Assembly (NCBI RefSeq): GCF_018413525.1
Contig: NZ_JAHCDD010000012.1
Location: forward strand, 1-64,000
Origin: Acidovorax sp. CCYZU-2555
GTDB taxonomy: Bacteria; Pseudomonadota; Gammaproteobacteria; Burkholderiales; Burkholderiaceae_C
DNA length: 64,000 bases
Reading direction: 5' to 3'
Part shown: one piece after another, positions 34,031 through 42,704 of the stretch
How the letters are laid out: every line of letters begins with the position of its first letter
How positions within the stretch are numbered: position 1 is the stretch's first letter
Program-made: the position numbers and the translations under genes
Notes under the pieces: generated by a model
Database searches by the model: none
What the model was told of the DNA's origin: nothing
Seen by the model: only the letters and a program-made list of their open reading frames with translations

Positions 34031-34668
34031 ACGCGGCTGCCCAGCACTTTCTGGAAGGCCTTTTCGAGCGCCGCGATCTGGCCTTCGATGCTGGCTTCGA
34101 CCAGGCCGATTTCGCTTTCCAGGATACAGGCGTGCAGCCCCAGCCGACCGTCGGCGAGGATGTCCAGGTAGCCCACGCCGGGATAGGCCGACAGCAGGTC
34201 GTTGATGCGCGCGCGCACCACCTCGACCTGTTGTGGATGCAGACGCAGCGTCATCTGTTTCTGGTTGCGCACCACCGACAGCGCGTTCCTGACGACGATC
34301 AGCACGCGGTCGGCGTCGCTGTAGTCGTCGATGATCTTGCGCACCGCGCCCATCACCAGCGCCACCATGTCGGCTTCGACCTGGGCGAAATACTCGACCG
34401 TGCGGCCCACGGTCTCTATCATTTTCTCGGCCTGGGTCATCTGCGCTTCGGCCAGGCCATCGGCATAGCCGCGCCGGCATTCCTCGTCGTAGGCGGCCTG
34501 GGCGCCGGCGGCAATCGCCAGGGCCTGGTCCTGGGCCGCGCCGATCAGCGCTTCGGCCTGTCCCCAGGCGGCGATCTCCGCGGCGCGCAGTACCCGCGTG
34601 CCGGGAGCGATGCGTGCCTGCAGCTTGCGCTGCGGCGTCAGTGGATCGTGGGGAATGAGGAAAGCCAT
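34027..34668 (-). CDS. sctL: T3SS stator protein SctL
   Basis: This 213-aa protein starts [20 protein letters not shown] and has the FliH/YscL layout: a helical, Ala/Gln/Glu-rich N-terminal half ([20 protein letters not shown]) and a C-terminal ATPase-binding part ([20 protein letters not shown]). It tethers and restrains SctN. It overlaps sctN and sctK at its ends, as expected in the operon. Confidence 0.92.
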   Translation of the reverse strand: MAFLIPHDPLTPQRKLQARIAPGTRVLRAAEIAAWGQAEALIGAAQDQALAIAAGAQAAYDEECRRGYADGLAEAQMTQAEKMIETVGRTVEYFAQVEADMVALVMGAVRKIIDDYSDADRVLIVVRNALSVVRNQKQMTLRLHPQQVEVVRARINDLLSAYPGVGYLDILADGRLGLHACILESEIGLVEASIEGQIAALEKAFQKVLGSRV

Positions 34669-35315
34669 TCGGGCTCCAGGAAGTGCAAGGTCTGCAGGCA
34701 CAGGCGGCAGGCCTGCGGGGACGTCATGCCGCTGGCTTCGCGGGATGCGGGCGATTCGGCATCGAGTGGCAGTTTCCAGTCGGCGCGGCGGCGCAGCGGC
34801 GCGGGTGCGTCGTGCCAGCTCTGCGCCAGCAGGCCCGCGCCCAGCAGGTCGGCGCCCGCGGCCAGCCCCAGACGCAGCCAGGGGCGCGCGTCCGCCAGGC
34901 CCGGGTGCAGCGCCGCGCCTTCCAGGCAGACCCAGTCCCATGCGGCGCTGCCTAGCGCCTCGCGGGCCGCGCTGACTTCGCTGCGCTTGATGCGCAGGCG
35001 CAGATTTTTTCCCAGCAGCAGCAGCCCCGCATGCCGGGCCGTGGCCTGCAGCAGCGCGGGCGCGGCCAGGGCCAGCGGCGTTGCGGCATGCGCCAGGTCG
35101 CGCACCGGCTGTGCGTCGGCCTGCAGGCGTTCGAGCAGCAAGGCAGACCATTGGCGGTGCCATTGCCGCGCGGCGGCTGGCGCGGCAAGCCAGTCGCCCG
35201 CCGTCGCCTGCTGCGGCAGCCAGAGCGCGGCGCGGCTCGGGTGCAGCTCCAGGCTGGGCAGCAGGTTGAAACGCTGCAGCGGCGCTGATTGGAGAGCGGG
35301 GCGGGGGGTGTTCAC
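34638..35315 (-). CDS. sctK: T3SS sorting-platform protein SctK
   Basis: This 225-aa protein starts at a GTG at 35315 overlapping the sctJ stop (GTGA). It begins [20 protein letters not shown] and is Ala/Leu-rich throughout, with the YscK/HrpD-like C-terminal [18 protein letters not shown]. SctK caps the sorting platform under the SctD ring. Sequence conservation in this family is weak, and gene order between sctJ and sctL carries much of the call. Confidence 0.85.
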   Translation of the reverse strand: MNTPRPALQSAPLQRFNLLPSLELHPSRAALWLPQQATAGDWLAAPAAARQWHRQWSALLLERLQADAQPVRDLAHAATPLALAAPALLQATARHAGLLLLGKNLRLRIKRSEVSAAREALGSAAWDWVCLEGAALHPGLADARPWLRLGLAAGADLLGAGLLAQSWHDAPAPLRRRADWKLPLDAESPASREASGMTSPQACRLCLQTLHFLEPEWLSSFPTIH

Positions 35316-36133
35316 ACAACCTCGGCAGTCAGGTTGGACGAGGCCGGCGTGAGCAGCTTGCGGTAGCGCCACAGGCCAAAGGCCAGTGCGGCGAGCGCGA
35401 CGACGGCAATGGCGACCAGCGACCAGAGCAGCAGCGACAGTCCGGAGGCTGTCTGCGCGGGCACTTCGAAACCCCAGACCGTCTGGTGTGCGGCTTCGGG
35501 CGCGGCGGCGCCGGCGCCGGCGCGCGCCTGGGAGGCGACAAACACCACCGACACGCGGTCTGCGGTCAGGCTCGGGATGCTGTTCGTGACCAGGCGGCGG
35601 ATCTGCGGCTGGATGATCTCGAGGTTGTAGCCGTCCTGGTGCTTGATGAAGACCGCGGCCGTCGACGGCACGCCGGTCTCGCCGGCCGTGCCGCGCTCGG
35701 GCAGCACCACATGCACGCGCGCCGCCAGCACGCCGTCGATCTTGGACAGCGTGTTCGACAGCTCCTGCGACAGCGCGTAGATGTAGCGCGCGCGCTCTTC
35801 CAGCGGCGAGGAAATCAAGCCCTCTTTCTTGAACACCTGGCCCATGCCGGCAAAGCGCTCGCGCGGCAGACCGTTGTCGCGCAGCACCTCGAGTGCGCGG
35901 CCGACATCCGCCGAGGCCACGCGCACGCCGACCATGCCTTCCTTGCCCGGCACCTTCTCGGTGGGGATGGAGGACTTGATCAGTGCGGCCAGCACCTCGT
36001 TGGCTTCCTCTTCGGGAATCGCACCCATGAGATCCACGCGCCCGCCGCAGGCGGCAAGCGTCAGGCAGGTTCCCAGCACGAGCATTTGCAGCCCGCTGCG
36101 CAGCCATTGCGGTGCAGAAAGTCGGAAGTTCAT
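35312..36133 (-). CDS. sctJ: T3SS inner-membrane ring lipoprotein SctJ
   Basis: This 273-aa YscJ/PrgK-family protein has a lipoprotein signal ending LTLAAC (Cys at about residue 29), two ring-building domains (IPEEEANEVLAALIKSSIPT, then LPERGTAGETGVPSTAAVFI) and one C-terminal membrane span (LSLLLWSLVAIAVVALAALA). It starts at the ATG at 36133, overlapping the sctI stop. It forms the inner ring with SctD. Confidence 0.96.
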   Translation of the reverse strand: MNFRLSAPQWLRSGLQMLVLGTCLTLAACGGRVDLMGAIPEEEANEVLAALIKSSIPTEKVPGKEGMVGVRVASADVGRALEVLRDNGLPRERFAGMGQVFKKEGLISSPLEERARYIYALSQELSNTLSKIDGVLAARVHVVLPERGTAGETGVPSTAAVFIKHQDGYNLEIIQPQIRRLVTNSIPSLTADRVSVVFVASQARAGAGAAAPEAAHQTVWGFEVPAQTASGLSLLLWSLVAIAVVALAALAFGLWRYRKLLTPASSNLTAEVV

Positions 36134-36543
36134 TGCACGCGCACCAGTTGGTCGAAGTTCTGGGTGGAGCGGCTGATGGCCTTGCCCATCAGGTCGTATT
36201 GCACCGAGGCCTGGGTCATGTGCAGCTGCAGGCTCAGCATCTGCTGCATGTTCATGGCCGTGCTGTCGGGGCTCAGCGTTTCGGCGGCGCGCGTCCAGCT
36301 GGTGCGGAAGTCGTTGGAGACGCTCTGCATGCCGCTCAGCACCCGGTCGCCGAAGCTCTGCGGGCCGATGGCAGCGGCCTGGGCCGTGGTGGTGGCCGCC
36401 GCAGCGCTGACGGCGTCGGGCGCCGCAGGCTGCATCAAGGCGGCGAACCGCTGCACCGCGGTCGCATCGGGTGCGGCCGCCACCGGCGTGGCGGACAGCG
36501 CGGGTTCCAGGCGTGCGGAGGAAAGGCTGGTAATGATTTCCAT
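36130..36543 (-). CDS. sctI: T3SS inner rod protein SctI
   Basis: This 137-aa protein starts MEIITSLSSARLEPALSATP at the ATG at 36543; a TTG 12 bp upstream is less likely. The C-terminal third (MNMQQMLSLQLHMTQASVQY, then DLMGKAISRSTQNFDQLV) has the helical YscI/HrpB pattern that polymerises as the inner rod. The N-terminal part is Ala/Thr-rich. It lies directly upstream of sctJ, as in other systems. Confidence 0.9.
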   Translation of the reverse strand: MEIITSLSSARLEPALSATPVAAAPDATAVQRFAALMQPAAPDAVSAAAATTTAQAAAIGPQSFGDRVLSGMQSVSNDFRTSWTRAAETLSPDSTAMNMQQMLSLQLHMTQASVQYDLMGKAISRSTQNFDQLVRVQ

Positions 36544-36558
36544 GAAGTTCCCCAAGGG

Positions 36559-36981
36559 TCAATTGACAAGAGCAGGCTCGGGCGGCGATGCGGCGCTGAG
36601 CGCTTCGCCCAGCAGTCCCGCCGCAAGCAGCGCGCCGGGCGAGGCATCGGCCTGGCGTGCGCGGCCCACGATCTGGCGCAGCACATAAGTGCTTTCGCCA
36701 CGGCGTTCGGCAAATTGCAGGGCCAGGCCCTTGAAGGCCTCGAGCATGTCCAGCTCGGGGCCGCGGGGCAGATGGACCGTGTCCAGCCGCTGCACGGCGT
36801 CACCGGCGCGTCCGGCATTGAGCAGCGCGGTCGCCAGGCCCACATAGGCAAAAGAGCGGTCGGGTCGCAACAGCGCCAGCGCTTCGAAGATGCGCAGCGC
36901 TGCCGCTACATCCCCTCGGCCGGCGGCGAGAAAGCCGACCTGGGTGAGCAACTGGAGATCGTCCTTGCTAGGCAGTGGCAT
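36559..36981 (-). CDS. TPR-fold T3SS chaperone (YscG-like candidate)
   Basis: This 140-aa protein is a run of TPR-like helices (LLTQVGFLAAGRGDVAAALR, then SFAYVGLATALLNAGRAGDA). YscG-type proteins are small TPR chaperones that hold the needle subunit together with YscE, and an YscE-like gene does exist at 49267. It overlaps the next TPR gene by 14 bp. Its client is inferred. Confidence 0.72.
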   Translation of the reverse strand: MPLPSKDDLQLLTQVGFLAAGRGDVAAALRIFEALALLRPDRSFAYVGLATALLNAGRAGDAVQRLDTVHLPRGPELDMLEAFKGLALQFAERRGESTYVLRQIVGRARQADASPGALLAAGLLGEALSAASPPEPALVN

Positions 36982-37459
36982 GCTGGGCCTGCTCGGTCAG
37001 TGTCTGCAGCAGCAGCTCGGCGCGCGCCAGCATGGTCGCGTCCGCAGGCAAGGCCAGGCGGCGCACCTGCTGCAGGATCTGGCGTGCGGCTTCGGTGGCA
37101 CCGGTGGCCACCAAGGCTTCGACCAGCAGCAGCGCAATCGTGCAGGACTCGGGCTTCACATACAGCGCCAGCGACAGCAGATCCACGGCCATGTGGGGAT
37201 CGTCTTCCTGGGTCGCGCAACTGGCACGCGCGCAGAGGTAGTCGGGATGCGTTGGCGCATACAGCAACAAGAACGAGAAATAGGCTCTGGCCTGCGGCAC
37301 CTGCCCCGATTGCAGCAAGGCGCAGGCCATCGCATAGACCGTGTCCAGGCTGGACTCGCTCAGGCGCTGGCTGCCCGGCAGCTTCTCCAGGTCGCTGACG
37401 TAGTTGGCGACCATGGCGTCGATGCGATGGGCGGTGTCGTTGGCAGAAGTGGATGTCAT
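36968..37459 (-). CDS. TPR chaperone of the SycD/LcrH class
   Basis: This 163-aa protein has three TPR-like helix pairs (LDTVYAMACALLQSGQVPQA, then YFSFLLLYAPTHPDYLCARA and ALYVKPESCTIALLLVEALV). SycD-class proteins guard the hydrophobic translocators. It sits directly behind the SctB translocator gene, so SctB is its likely client; a second SycD-like gene lies behind sctE. Confidence 0.8.
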   Translation of the reverse strand: MTSTSANDTAHRIDAMVANYVSDLEKLPGSQRLSESSLDTVYAMACALLQSGQVPQARAYFSFLLLYAPTHPDYLCARASCATQEDDPHMAVDLLSLALYVKPESCTIALLLVEALVATGATEAARQILQQVRRLALPADATMLARAELLLQTLTEQAQHATA

Positions 37460-37470
37460 GGCGGGTCCGC

Positions 37471-38514
37471 TCAGATGTTGCGGGCGATGCCGCGGTTGGT
37501 TTCAATGCGCGACTGGTCGATGGAAGACAGCTTGTCCTTGACGTCACGGATCACATCCATCATTTGCTGCATCATTTCATTCGCACCCGCTGAAGCCGAC
37601 TCATGCAGCTTGGCGCGCGCTTCGTGCCGCTTGGCGCTGACGTCGGCGGAGTCGGCACCGAATTTCAGGCCCGCAGTGATGATCTCGCCCATGCCGCCGA
37701 GCATCTTGCCGGCGATGTCCCCGTTGCCGCTGGCCTTTTGCGCACTGGCGTTGAATCCATCCACCTGCGCCTGCTTGGTGCCCGCCTGCTTTTCCATGGA
37801 GCGGGCATTGGTGCGCAGGTAGCTGGCCTTGTCGTCCGCCGCCCGGGCCTGGGCCTGCAGGTTGTCCACGCTGGTCTTGTCGGTGGCCACACCGGCCTGG
37901 GTGCGCAGGTCCTGGGCCTCGGTGTTGAATGTCTGGGCGCTGTCGTTCATTTTCTGGGCGCTGTCCTTGAGCTCCGTGGCCTCGCCCTGCGGCTTGGCAC
38001 CCTGCGCCGATTTCGATGCGGCGCTCATGCTGCTGTAGGCCTGTACTCCGGCCGACAACATCTGCACGCTGCCCTGGACGATGCCTGCGGCCAGGCGAAA
38101 GTTGGCCGCTTTCTGCATGTCGCTGGCCGCGCTCATCAGTTCCCCCACCTGGGCGTTGAGTTCGCTGGCGCGAATCTCGCGGTTGGTATTGCGCATTTCC
38201 TGCGCCGACTTCTGAATCAGGCCCATGACGGCGTAGAGGTCGACGGCCTGGTTGGATTCCAGCACGCTGAGCTCGGTACGCAACTGCGCCTGCGCGGCGG
38301 GGGAGGTGGGCACGGTCGCCGGCAACTGCGGCCCGCCCATCTGCAAGGCGTTGATCGACGCCATCGTGTTCGCTGCCGTGCGATGGTCGTTCGCGGCAGA
38401 TTCCATGCTGACCTCACCGTTCACCGGTTTTTTGCCGCTGGGCGCAAGCATGTCGGCATCGCCGGGCCCGGGCTGGTAGCCGGGAGTGCGAATGGAGGAA
38501 TCGATGTTTGGCAT
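37471..38514 (-). CDS. sctB: T3SS minor translocator SctB (YopD/BopD type)
   Basis: This 347-aa protein is Ala/Ser/Gln-rich with one moderately hydrophobic segment near the middle (LAAGIVQGSVQMLSAGVQAY) and long helical flanks (MNDSAQTFNTEAQDLRTQAG). It fits the YopD/BopD family, which forms the host-membrane pore with SctE. It lies between sctE and a SycD-like chaperone gene, 18 bp from sctE. Confidence 0.85.
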   Translation of the reverse strand: MPNIDSSIRTPGYQPGPGDADMLAPSGKKPVNGEVSMESAANDHRTAANTMASINALQMGGPQLPATVPTSPAAQAQLRTELSVLESNQAVDLYAVMGLIQKSAQEMRNTNREIRASELNAQVGELMSAASDMQKAANFRLAAGIVQGSVQMLSAGVQAYSSMSAASKSAQGAKPQGEATELKDSAQKMNDSAQTFNTEAQDLRTQAGVATDKTSVDNLQAQARAADDKASYLRTNARSMEKQAGTKQAQVDGFNASAQKASGNGDIAGKMLGGMGEIITAGLKFGADSADVSAKRHEARAKLHESASAGANEMMQQMMDVIRDVKDKLSSIDQSRIETNRGIARNI

Positions 38515-38532
38515 GCGAGGTCTTTCTGGGCA

Positions 38533-39774
38533 TCAGGCCATTGAGCGGCCAAGGTTGGCGGCAATCTGCGAGCGGCTTTCTCCGGCGGCGGCGATCATCT
38601 GGGAGACCTGGCCCACGCCTTCCTGGATCTCCTGCACCAGTTTCTTGAGCTGGTCCTGGTCTTCTTGCATCTGCGCCTGCAGCTTGACCATCAGCACGGC
38701 GAACAGTTTCCTGTCGACCTGCGCCGAGGCCGCCGCATGCTCGTCGATGGCCACGCCGACGCTTATGCCGGCCTTTGCCATCGAGCTCAGCGCCGACGTC
38801 GCGCCGGCCACGTGTTGTGCCACCTTTGCCATCTGCGAGATGTTCTTGGTGATTTCGGTCACGGCCTTGGCGCTGTTGGAGCCACCCGAGGCCACGGTGG
38901 TGACCACCGACAAGGCGATCGTCGCCAGCATCGCGAAGATCGTTCCGACGATGGCCGCTGCCTGCTTGTCGCTGATGCTCAGATCGGCGATGGAACTGAC
39001 CATGTTGCCCAGCAACTGCGAATCGACCAGCATCGCGCCGGTGAGCATGCCGATGGCGCCGGCCATCACGCGGCTGGCGGATTCAAGCTTTTCTTCCGGA
39101 ACGCCCACGGCCTGGAGAAAAGTGGAGCAGACCTTGGTCATGATGCTGCTGAGTTCCAGCGGCGGCCCGCCCGCGGCCTGGCTGATGGACGAGGCCAGAC
39201 TCATGGACGAGCCCACCAGGCCGATGATCGCCAGGGCCAGCAATGGCGCGGCGGCGCCGCCCGTAAGGGGCGTGGCCGCGGCCAGCGCCACCGTGGCAAT
39301 GGCTGTGGCCATAAATGCGGCAATCTTGCCAACCCAGCTGAAGATTCCGCCGAGCTTGCCTTTGGCGGCCGCGCTTTCACTTTTCTTGATCCAGGTTTCT
39401 ATCTTCTCCATGGATTTCTTGTGGTTCTCTTCCATCTTCAGCCGCGACACGCCCAGCCCTTCCTTGGCGGTGCGCAACTGCGCATCCTGGGTCTTGCCCT
39501 GCAGCACCAGCAGCGCGGCCGTCAGGTCTTCCGCGGAGAAATCGATGGCCACGTTGCCTATGCTGGGAGAGCCGTTGGCATTGGAGATCAGCGCGGCGCC
39601 CGTCGAGCCCGCAGCGCCGTTCTTGCCGCTCGTGCCCAGGTCGCCAAGCAGGGCGGCCGTGTCGAGCGCGCGCACGTTCGCGGCGGCAGTCGGCGTATCG
39701 GTGCCCGATGGCGCGGGTGCCTGGAACGTCGCAGGCGGCGTGAAGGACGCAGGGAGCGTGCCGACCTCATTCAT
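38533..39774 (-). CDS. sctE: T3SS major translocator SctE (YopB/BopB type)
   Basis: This 413-aa protein starts MNEVGTLPASFTPPATFQAP at the ATG at 39774. It has an N-terminal disordered part, then strongly hydrophobic stretches (KIAAFMATAIATVALAAATP plus LLALAIIGLVGSSMSLASSI, and AAIVGTIFAMLATIALSVVT), and a C-terminal coiled coil (LQAQMQEDQDQLKKLVQEIQ). This is the YopB/BopB layout of the pore former. It overlaps its likely SycD-class chaperone gene by 4 bp. Confidence 0.9.
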   Translation of the reverse strand: MNEVGTLPASFTPPATFQAPAPSGTDTPTAAANVRALDTAALLGDLGTSGKNGAAGSTGAALISNANGSPSIGNVAIDFSAEDLTAALLVLQGKTQDAQLRTAKEGLGVSRLKMEENHKKSMEKIETWIKKSESAAAKGKLGGIFSWVGKIAAFMATAIATVALAAATPLTGGAAAPLLALAIIGLVGSSMSLASSISQAAGGPPLELSSIMTKVCSTFLQAVGVPEEKLESASRVMAGAIGMLTGAMLVDSQLLGNMVSSIADLSISDKQAAAIVGTIFAMLATIALSVVTTVASGGSNSAKAVTEITKNISQMAKVAQHVAGATSALSSMAKAGISVGVAIDEHAAASAQVDRKLFAVLMVKLQAQMQEDQDQLKKLVQEIQEGVGQVSQMIAAAGESRSQIAANLGRSMA

Positions 39775-40277
39775 GATGTCACCTCCGAAACCGGCGTGTC
39801 GGTGCCGCCGCTGTCGGTCTCGGGCAGCCGTGCCAGCAGCGTTTCGCTGCGTTGGCGCAGGTCCTGCCATTGCGGTGTGTCGCACTGGGCCAGCACCAGC
39901 GTCAGTGCTTCGCGGGCTTCCTGGTGCATCTCCAGCGCGATGAAGCATTCCGCGGTGTGGAAAGTGGGCAGCGGGTCTTCGAGGTCCATGACCGACGCTG
40001 TCGAGTGGTACTGGATGGCTTCGCGGTAGCGCTTGAGCATCTGCAGGGTGCAGGCAAACGCACTCATGTAGCGCGGCTCCATGGTGTTGTGCGCCACGAG
40101 AAAGCCAAAGCACTTGACCGCATCAAGATAGCGTTCCTGGCTGTAGTGGTTGTAGCCCAGCGAGTACAACGCCTCGTACTCGGTGTCGCTGTAGCCCATG
40201 ATGTCGCCCAGGCCGGTGCCGTGGCTCAGCAGTTCCAGCGCCTGCTCGGCAAGAGAGGGGGTTGAAGGGGTTGTCAT
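39771..40277 (-). CDS. SycD/LcrH-class translocator chaperone
   Basis: This 168-aa protein has clear TPR motifs (EYEALYSLGYNHYSQERYLD, then AVKCFGFLVAHNTMEPRYMS and TFHTAECFIALEMHQEAREA), the classical SycD/LcrH pattern. It is translationally coupled to sctE (ATGA overlap), so SctE and probably SctB are its clients. In Bordetella the same slot holds BcrH-type chaperones. Confidence 0.92.
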   Translation of the reverse strand: MTTPSTPSLAEQALELLSHGTGLGDIMGYSDTEYEALYSLGYNHYSQERYLDAVKCFGFLVAHNTMEPRYMSAFACTLQMLKRYREAIQYHSTASVMDLEDPLPTFHTAECFIALEMHQEAREALTLVLAQCDTPQWQDLRQRSETLLARLPETDSGGTDTPVSEVTS

Positions 40278-40295
40278 GGGACAGGTCCTTTCTGC

Positions 40296-41006
40296 TCAGC
40301 GCATGTTGCCGATGATCGAAGACCGGCTGTCCTGCATCTTCTTCATGAAATTGGTCATCACGTCGAAGGCTTCGTTGCGCTTGTTCGACAGGCTTTGCAG
40401 GCGCAGCATTTCCAGCTGCTGGCTGTTGCTCATCGAGTCGATGCCGGTCTTGATGTTCTCGATCTCGGCCTTGGCGGCGGAGATCTGTCCCGGCTTGGCT
40501 TCGATGCCAGCAATCTTTGCGTCGATCTGTTCCACCCAGCTTTTCATGGTGGCGCCGGACGCGTCCATGGTGCCGTTGCCGTCGAAGTCGCCGGGGTCGG
40601 TGACGTTGGTCAGGCCCTGGCTCTTCACACGTTCCAGCAGATCCTTTGACGCGTCGGCGCTGTCGTCGGCCCAGCCGTTGCCCAGGCCTGTCGAGCTGCT
40701 TCCGCCGGCATTGACTGAGATCACCGACTGCAACTGCTGCTTCATCAACTTGAGGTCGGCCAGGCCGGACTGGTCGGTGACGTTGCTGGCCTCGAGCGCG
40801 GCCAGTTCGTTGCGCTTGGCCATGAGCTGCTCGTTGGCCTCGCCGATGGCACCGTTCTTTGCCGCCACCGAGTCGAGCTGGCCGCGCAGCTGGTTCTCCA
40901 GCAGCGATGCGCGCTGGTTCTGTATTGCCAGCAGCGCGGTTTCGATGTCCATGCCTTGTACGGACATGCCCGCTATGCTGTTCGATCCCTGAATCTGAAT
41001 GGACAT
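40296..41006 (-). CDS. Bsp22-like T3SS tip/filament protein, copy 1 (longest)
   Basis: This 236-aa protein shares both ends with the next two genes: MDIETALLAIQNQRASLLE near the start and LRLQSLSNKRNEAFDVMTNF plus KKMQDSRSSIIGN at the C-terminus. The middle differs. Conserved ends with a variable middle fit a filament subunit such as Bordetella Bsp22, the tip protein of the Bsc system. Residues 137-148 (DPGDFDGNGTMD) resemble an EF-hand calcium loop, absent from the two paralogues, although position 12 is Gly instead of Glu. It is the last of three tandem copies in transcription order. Confidence 0.82.
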   Translation of the reverse strand: MSIQIQGSNSIAGMSVQGMDIETALLAIQNQRASLLENQLRGQLDSVAAKNGAIGEANEQLMAKRNELAALEASNVTDQSGLADLKLMKQQLQSVISVNAGGSSSTGLGNGWADDSADASKDLLERVKSQGLTNVTDPGDFDGNGTMDASGATMKSWVEQIDAKIAGIEAKPGQISAAKAEIENIKTGIDSMSNSQQLEMLRLQSLSNKRNEAFDVMTNFMKKMQDSRSSIIGNMR

Positions 41007-41023
41007 TGATAGCTCCCCGCGTC

Positions 41024-41539
41024 TCAGCGCATGTTGCCGATGATGGAGGACCGGCTGTCCTGCATCTTCTTGATGAAATTGGTCATCACGTCGAAGGCTT
41101 CGTTGCGCTTGTTCGACAGGCTTTGCAGGCGCAGCATGTCCATCTGCTGGCTGTTGCTCTGCGAATCGATCAGCGACTTGAAGTTCTCGACGGCCGCGCC
41201 CAGCGTGCTCTTGTCCACCACGGTGCGGATGTCGACGCCGGCGGCGCCGGCCGCCTTCTTGAAGGCTTCGAGCTGCGTGCCTTCGGGCAGCTGGTCCGTG
41301 CCCTGGGCGTCGGACGTGAACTGCGCCGACAGCGTGCGTGCTCCGCCGAGCACATCGTTGAGCTTGCCGATCTGGGCATTGCGGTCCTGCACGTCCTGGA
41401 GCTGACTCTGCAGCTGGCCTTCAAGCAGACCGGCGCGCTGGTTCTGGATGGCCAGCAGCGCGGTTTCGATGTCCATGCCGGACACCTGCGACGGGCTGAC
41501 GCCTTGCAAGCCATTGAGGTTGAGCGAAGAAATGGACAT
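41024..41539 (-). CDS. Bsp22-like T3SS tip/filament protein, copy 2 (shortest)
   Basis: This 171-aa paralogue keeps the N-terminal MDIETALLAIQNQRAGLLEG and the C-terminal LRLQSLSNKRNEAFDVMTNF followed by IKKMQDSRSSIIGNMR. Its middle (TLSAQFTSDAQGTDQLPEGT) is short. At DNA level its 3' end is almost identical to copy 1, which suggests recent duplication or gene conversion. It lies 17 bp from copy 1. It may be the basic form of the filament subunit. Confidence 0.8.
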   Translation of the reverse strand: MSISSLNLNGLQGVSPSQVSGMDIETALLAIQNQRAGLLEGQLQSQLQDVQDRNAQIGKLNDVLGGARTLSAQFTSDAQGTDQLPEGTQLEAFKKAAGAAGVDIRTVVDKSTLGAAVENFKSLIDSQSNSQQMDMLRLQSLSNKRNEAFDVMTNFIKKMQDSRSSIIGNMR

Positions 41540-41571
41540 GGAGAGGGCCTTGAAAGAAACGATGGTGGAGT

Positions 41572-42276
41572 TCAGCGCTGGTTGCCGACGATCGACGAGC
41601 GGCTGTCCTGCATCTTCTTGACGAAGTTGGTCATGACGTCGAATGCCTCGTTGCGCTTGTTCGACAGGCTTTGCAGGCGCAGCATGTCCATCTGCTGGCT
41701 GTTGCTGTGGGTGTCGATCATCGACTTGAGGTTTTCGATGGCTTTCTCCAGCTCGCCTTTGTTCTTGACGTCGAGCGCGATGTTGGCGGCGGCGGCGGAT
41801 TTCTGCAGCTTTTCGGACTTCAGGCCGGTGGCGGTCTTGTTGTCCGGTACGGATGCCATCGCTACAAGTTCCCTTAGTCGGTCGGGATTTTTCGTCTTGC
41901 GGTGCGGCATGAGCGCTTGCTTGTAGATCTCCTTGTCTTCCGGGCTGAATCCGTCCGCGATGGCTTGGTGTTCGCTTTTCCAGGCATCCGTCTTCTCGTA
42001 TGCCTTTTTTTCATCTTTGATCTTGTCGGCGAATTCTTTCGACAGGTCGTCCTTGTCGGAGAACTGCGCCGAAAGCTCACGCGCCGCGCCCAGGGCTTCA
42101 TTGAGCTTGCCGATCTGTGCGTTGCGTTGCTGCACGTCCTCCAGCTGTCCCTTGAGTTGTTCCTCGAGCAGGCTGGCACGCTGGGTCTGCACCGCCATCA
42201 GCGCGGTCTCGATGTCCAGGCTTTGCAGCACGGGTGCGCTCACGACAGAAGTGGCATTGATGGCGGTCATGGGCAA
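41572..42276 (-). CDS. Bsp22-like T3SS tip/filament protein, copy 3
   Basis: This 234-aa paralogue has SLDIETALMAVQTQRASLLE near its start, LRLQSLSNKRNEAFDVMTNF and VKKMQDSRSSIVGNQR at the end, and a highly charged middle (KDDLSKEFADKIKDEKKAYE). It is the first of the three in transcription order and the most divergent at its C-terminus (IVGNQR against IIGNMR). It could cap or alternate with the other two in the same filament. Confidence 0.8.
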   Translation of the reverse strand: MPMTAINATSVVSAPVLQSLDIETALMAVQTQRASLLEEQLKGQLEDVQQRNAQIGKLNEALGAARELSAQFSDKDDLSKEFADKIKDEKKAYEKTDAWKSEHQAIADGFSPEDKEIYKQALMPHRKTKNPDRLRELVAMASVPDNKTATGLKSEKLQKSAAAANIALDVKNKGELEKAIENLKSMIDTHSNSQQMDMLRLQSLSNKRNEAFDVMTNFVKKMQDSRSSIVGNQR

Positions 42277-42287
42277 GCTTTCTGCGT

Positions 42288-42587
42288 TCAGATCATTGAA
42301 CGCGGCCGGCGTGCGCCGCCGCTGCTTTTCACCGGGGCGGCGAACGAAGCCCGGGCCCGCTCCTCGCCGACCTCCTGGTCGACGGCCGCCATGTCGGCTT
42401 CAAATGCCGCCTGTGCCTCGTCACGGGTCTGCGGCGTCAACTGATCCTGCAAGGTGCTGCGGACCTTCTGTGGGTCCAGACCTTGACTGCGTAGCCGGTC
42501 ATCACTTGTATCCAGATCGCGTTGCACCTGATCGATCAAGGTCTGGGCCTTGGCGAGCAGGCTTTCGGTGGAATCTTGGGGGGCCAT
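42288..42587 (-). CDS. Unknown 99-aa protein, first gene of the T3SS operon
   Basis: This small charged, helical protein starts MAPQDSTESLLAKAQTLIDQ and ends SGGARRPRSMI. I recognise no family. It has no signal peptide or membrane span. It is the first gene after promoter P3 and lies 11 bp ahead of the tip-protein genes, so a chaperone for those (the role of Btc22 for Bsp22 in Bordetella) is a fair guess. Confidence 0.72.
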   Translation of the reverse strand: MAPQDSTESLLAKAQTLIDQVQRDLDTSDDRLRSQGLDPQKVRSTLQDQLTPQTRDEAQAAFEADMAAVDQEVGEERARASFAAPVKSSGGARRPRSMI

Positions 42588-42652
42588 GCAGGATGCTCCT
42601 GAAAATCAACAGAAAAATGCAAGATCGCGGTCTGCGTTTTGCCTACTGCCGG

Positions 42653-42680
42653 TGAGTAACAGCTTGCTTCAAGGGGTTCC
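42653..42680 (-). promoter_or_regulatory. Candidate ECF-sigma promoter P3 (leftward T3SS operon)
   Basis: On the reverse strand GGAACC (42680-42675), 14 bases, then GTTACTCA (42660-42653). It lies 65 bp before the first gene of the long leftward operon and back-to-back with P4, 24 bp apart. Confidence 0.78.
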
Positions 42681-42704
42681 CGGCATTTCGCCGCCATCCC
42701 GTGA

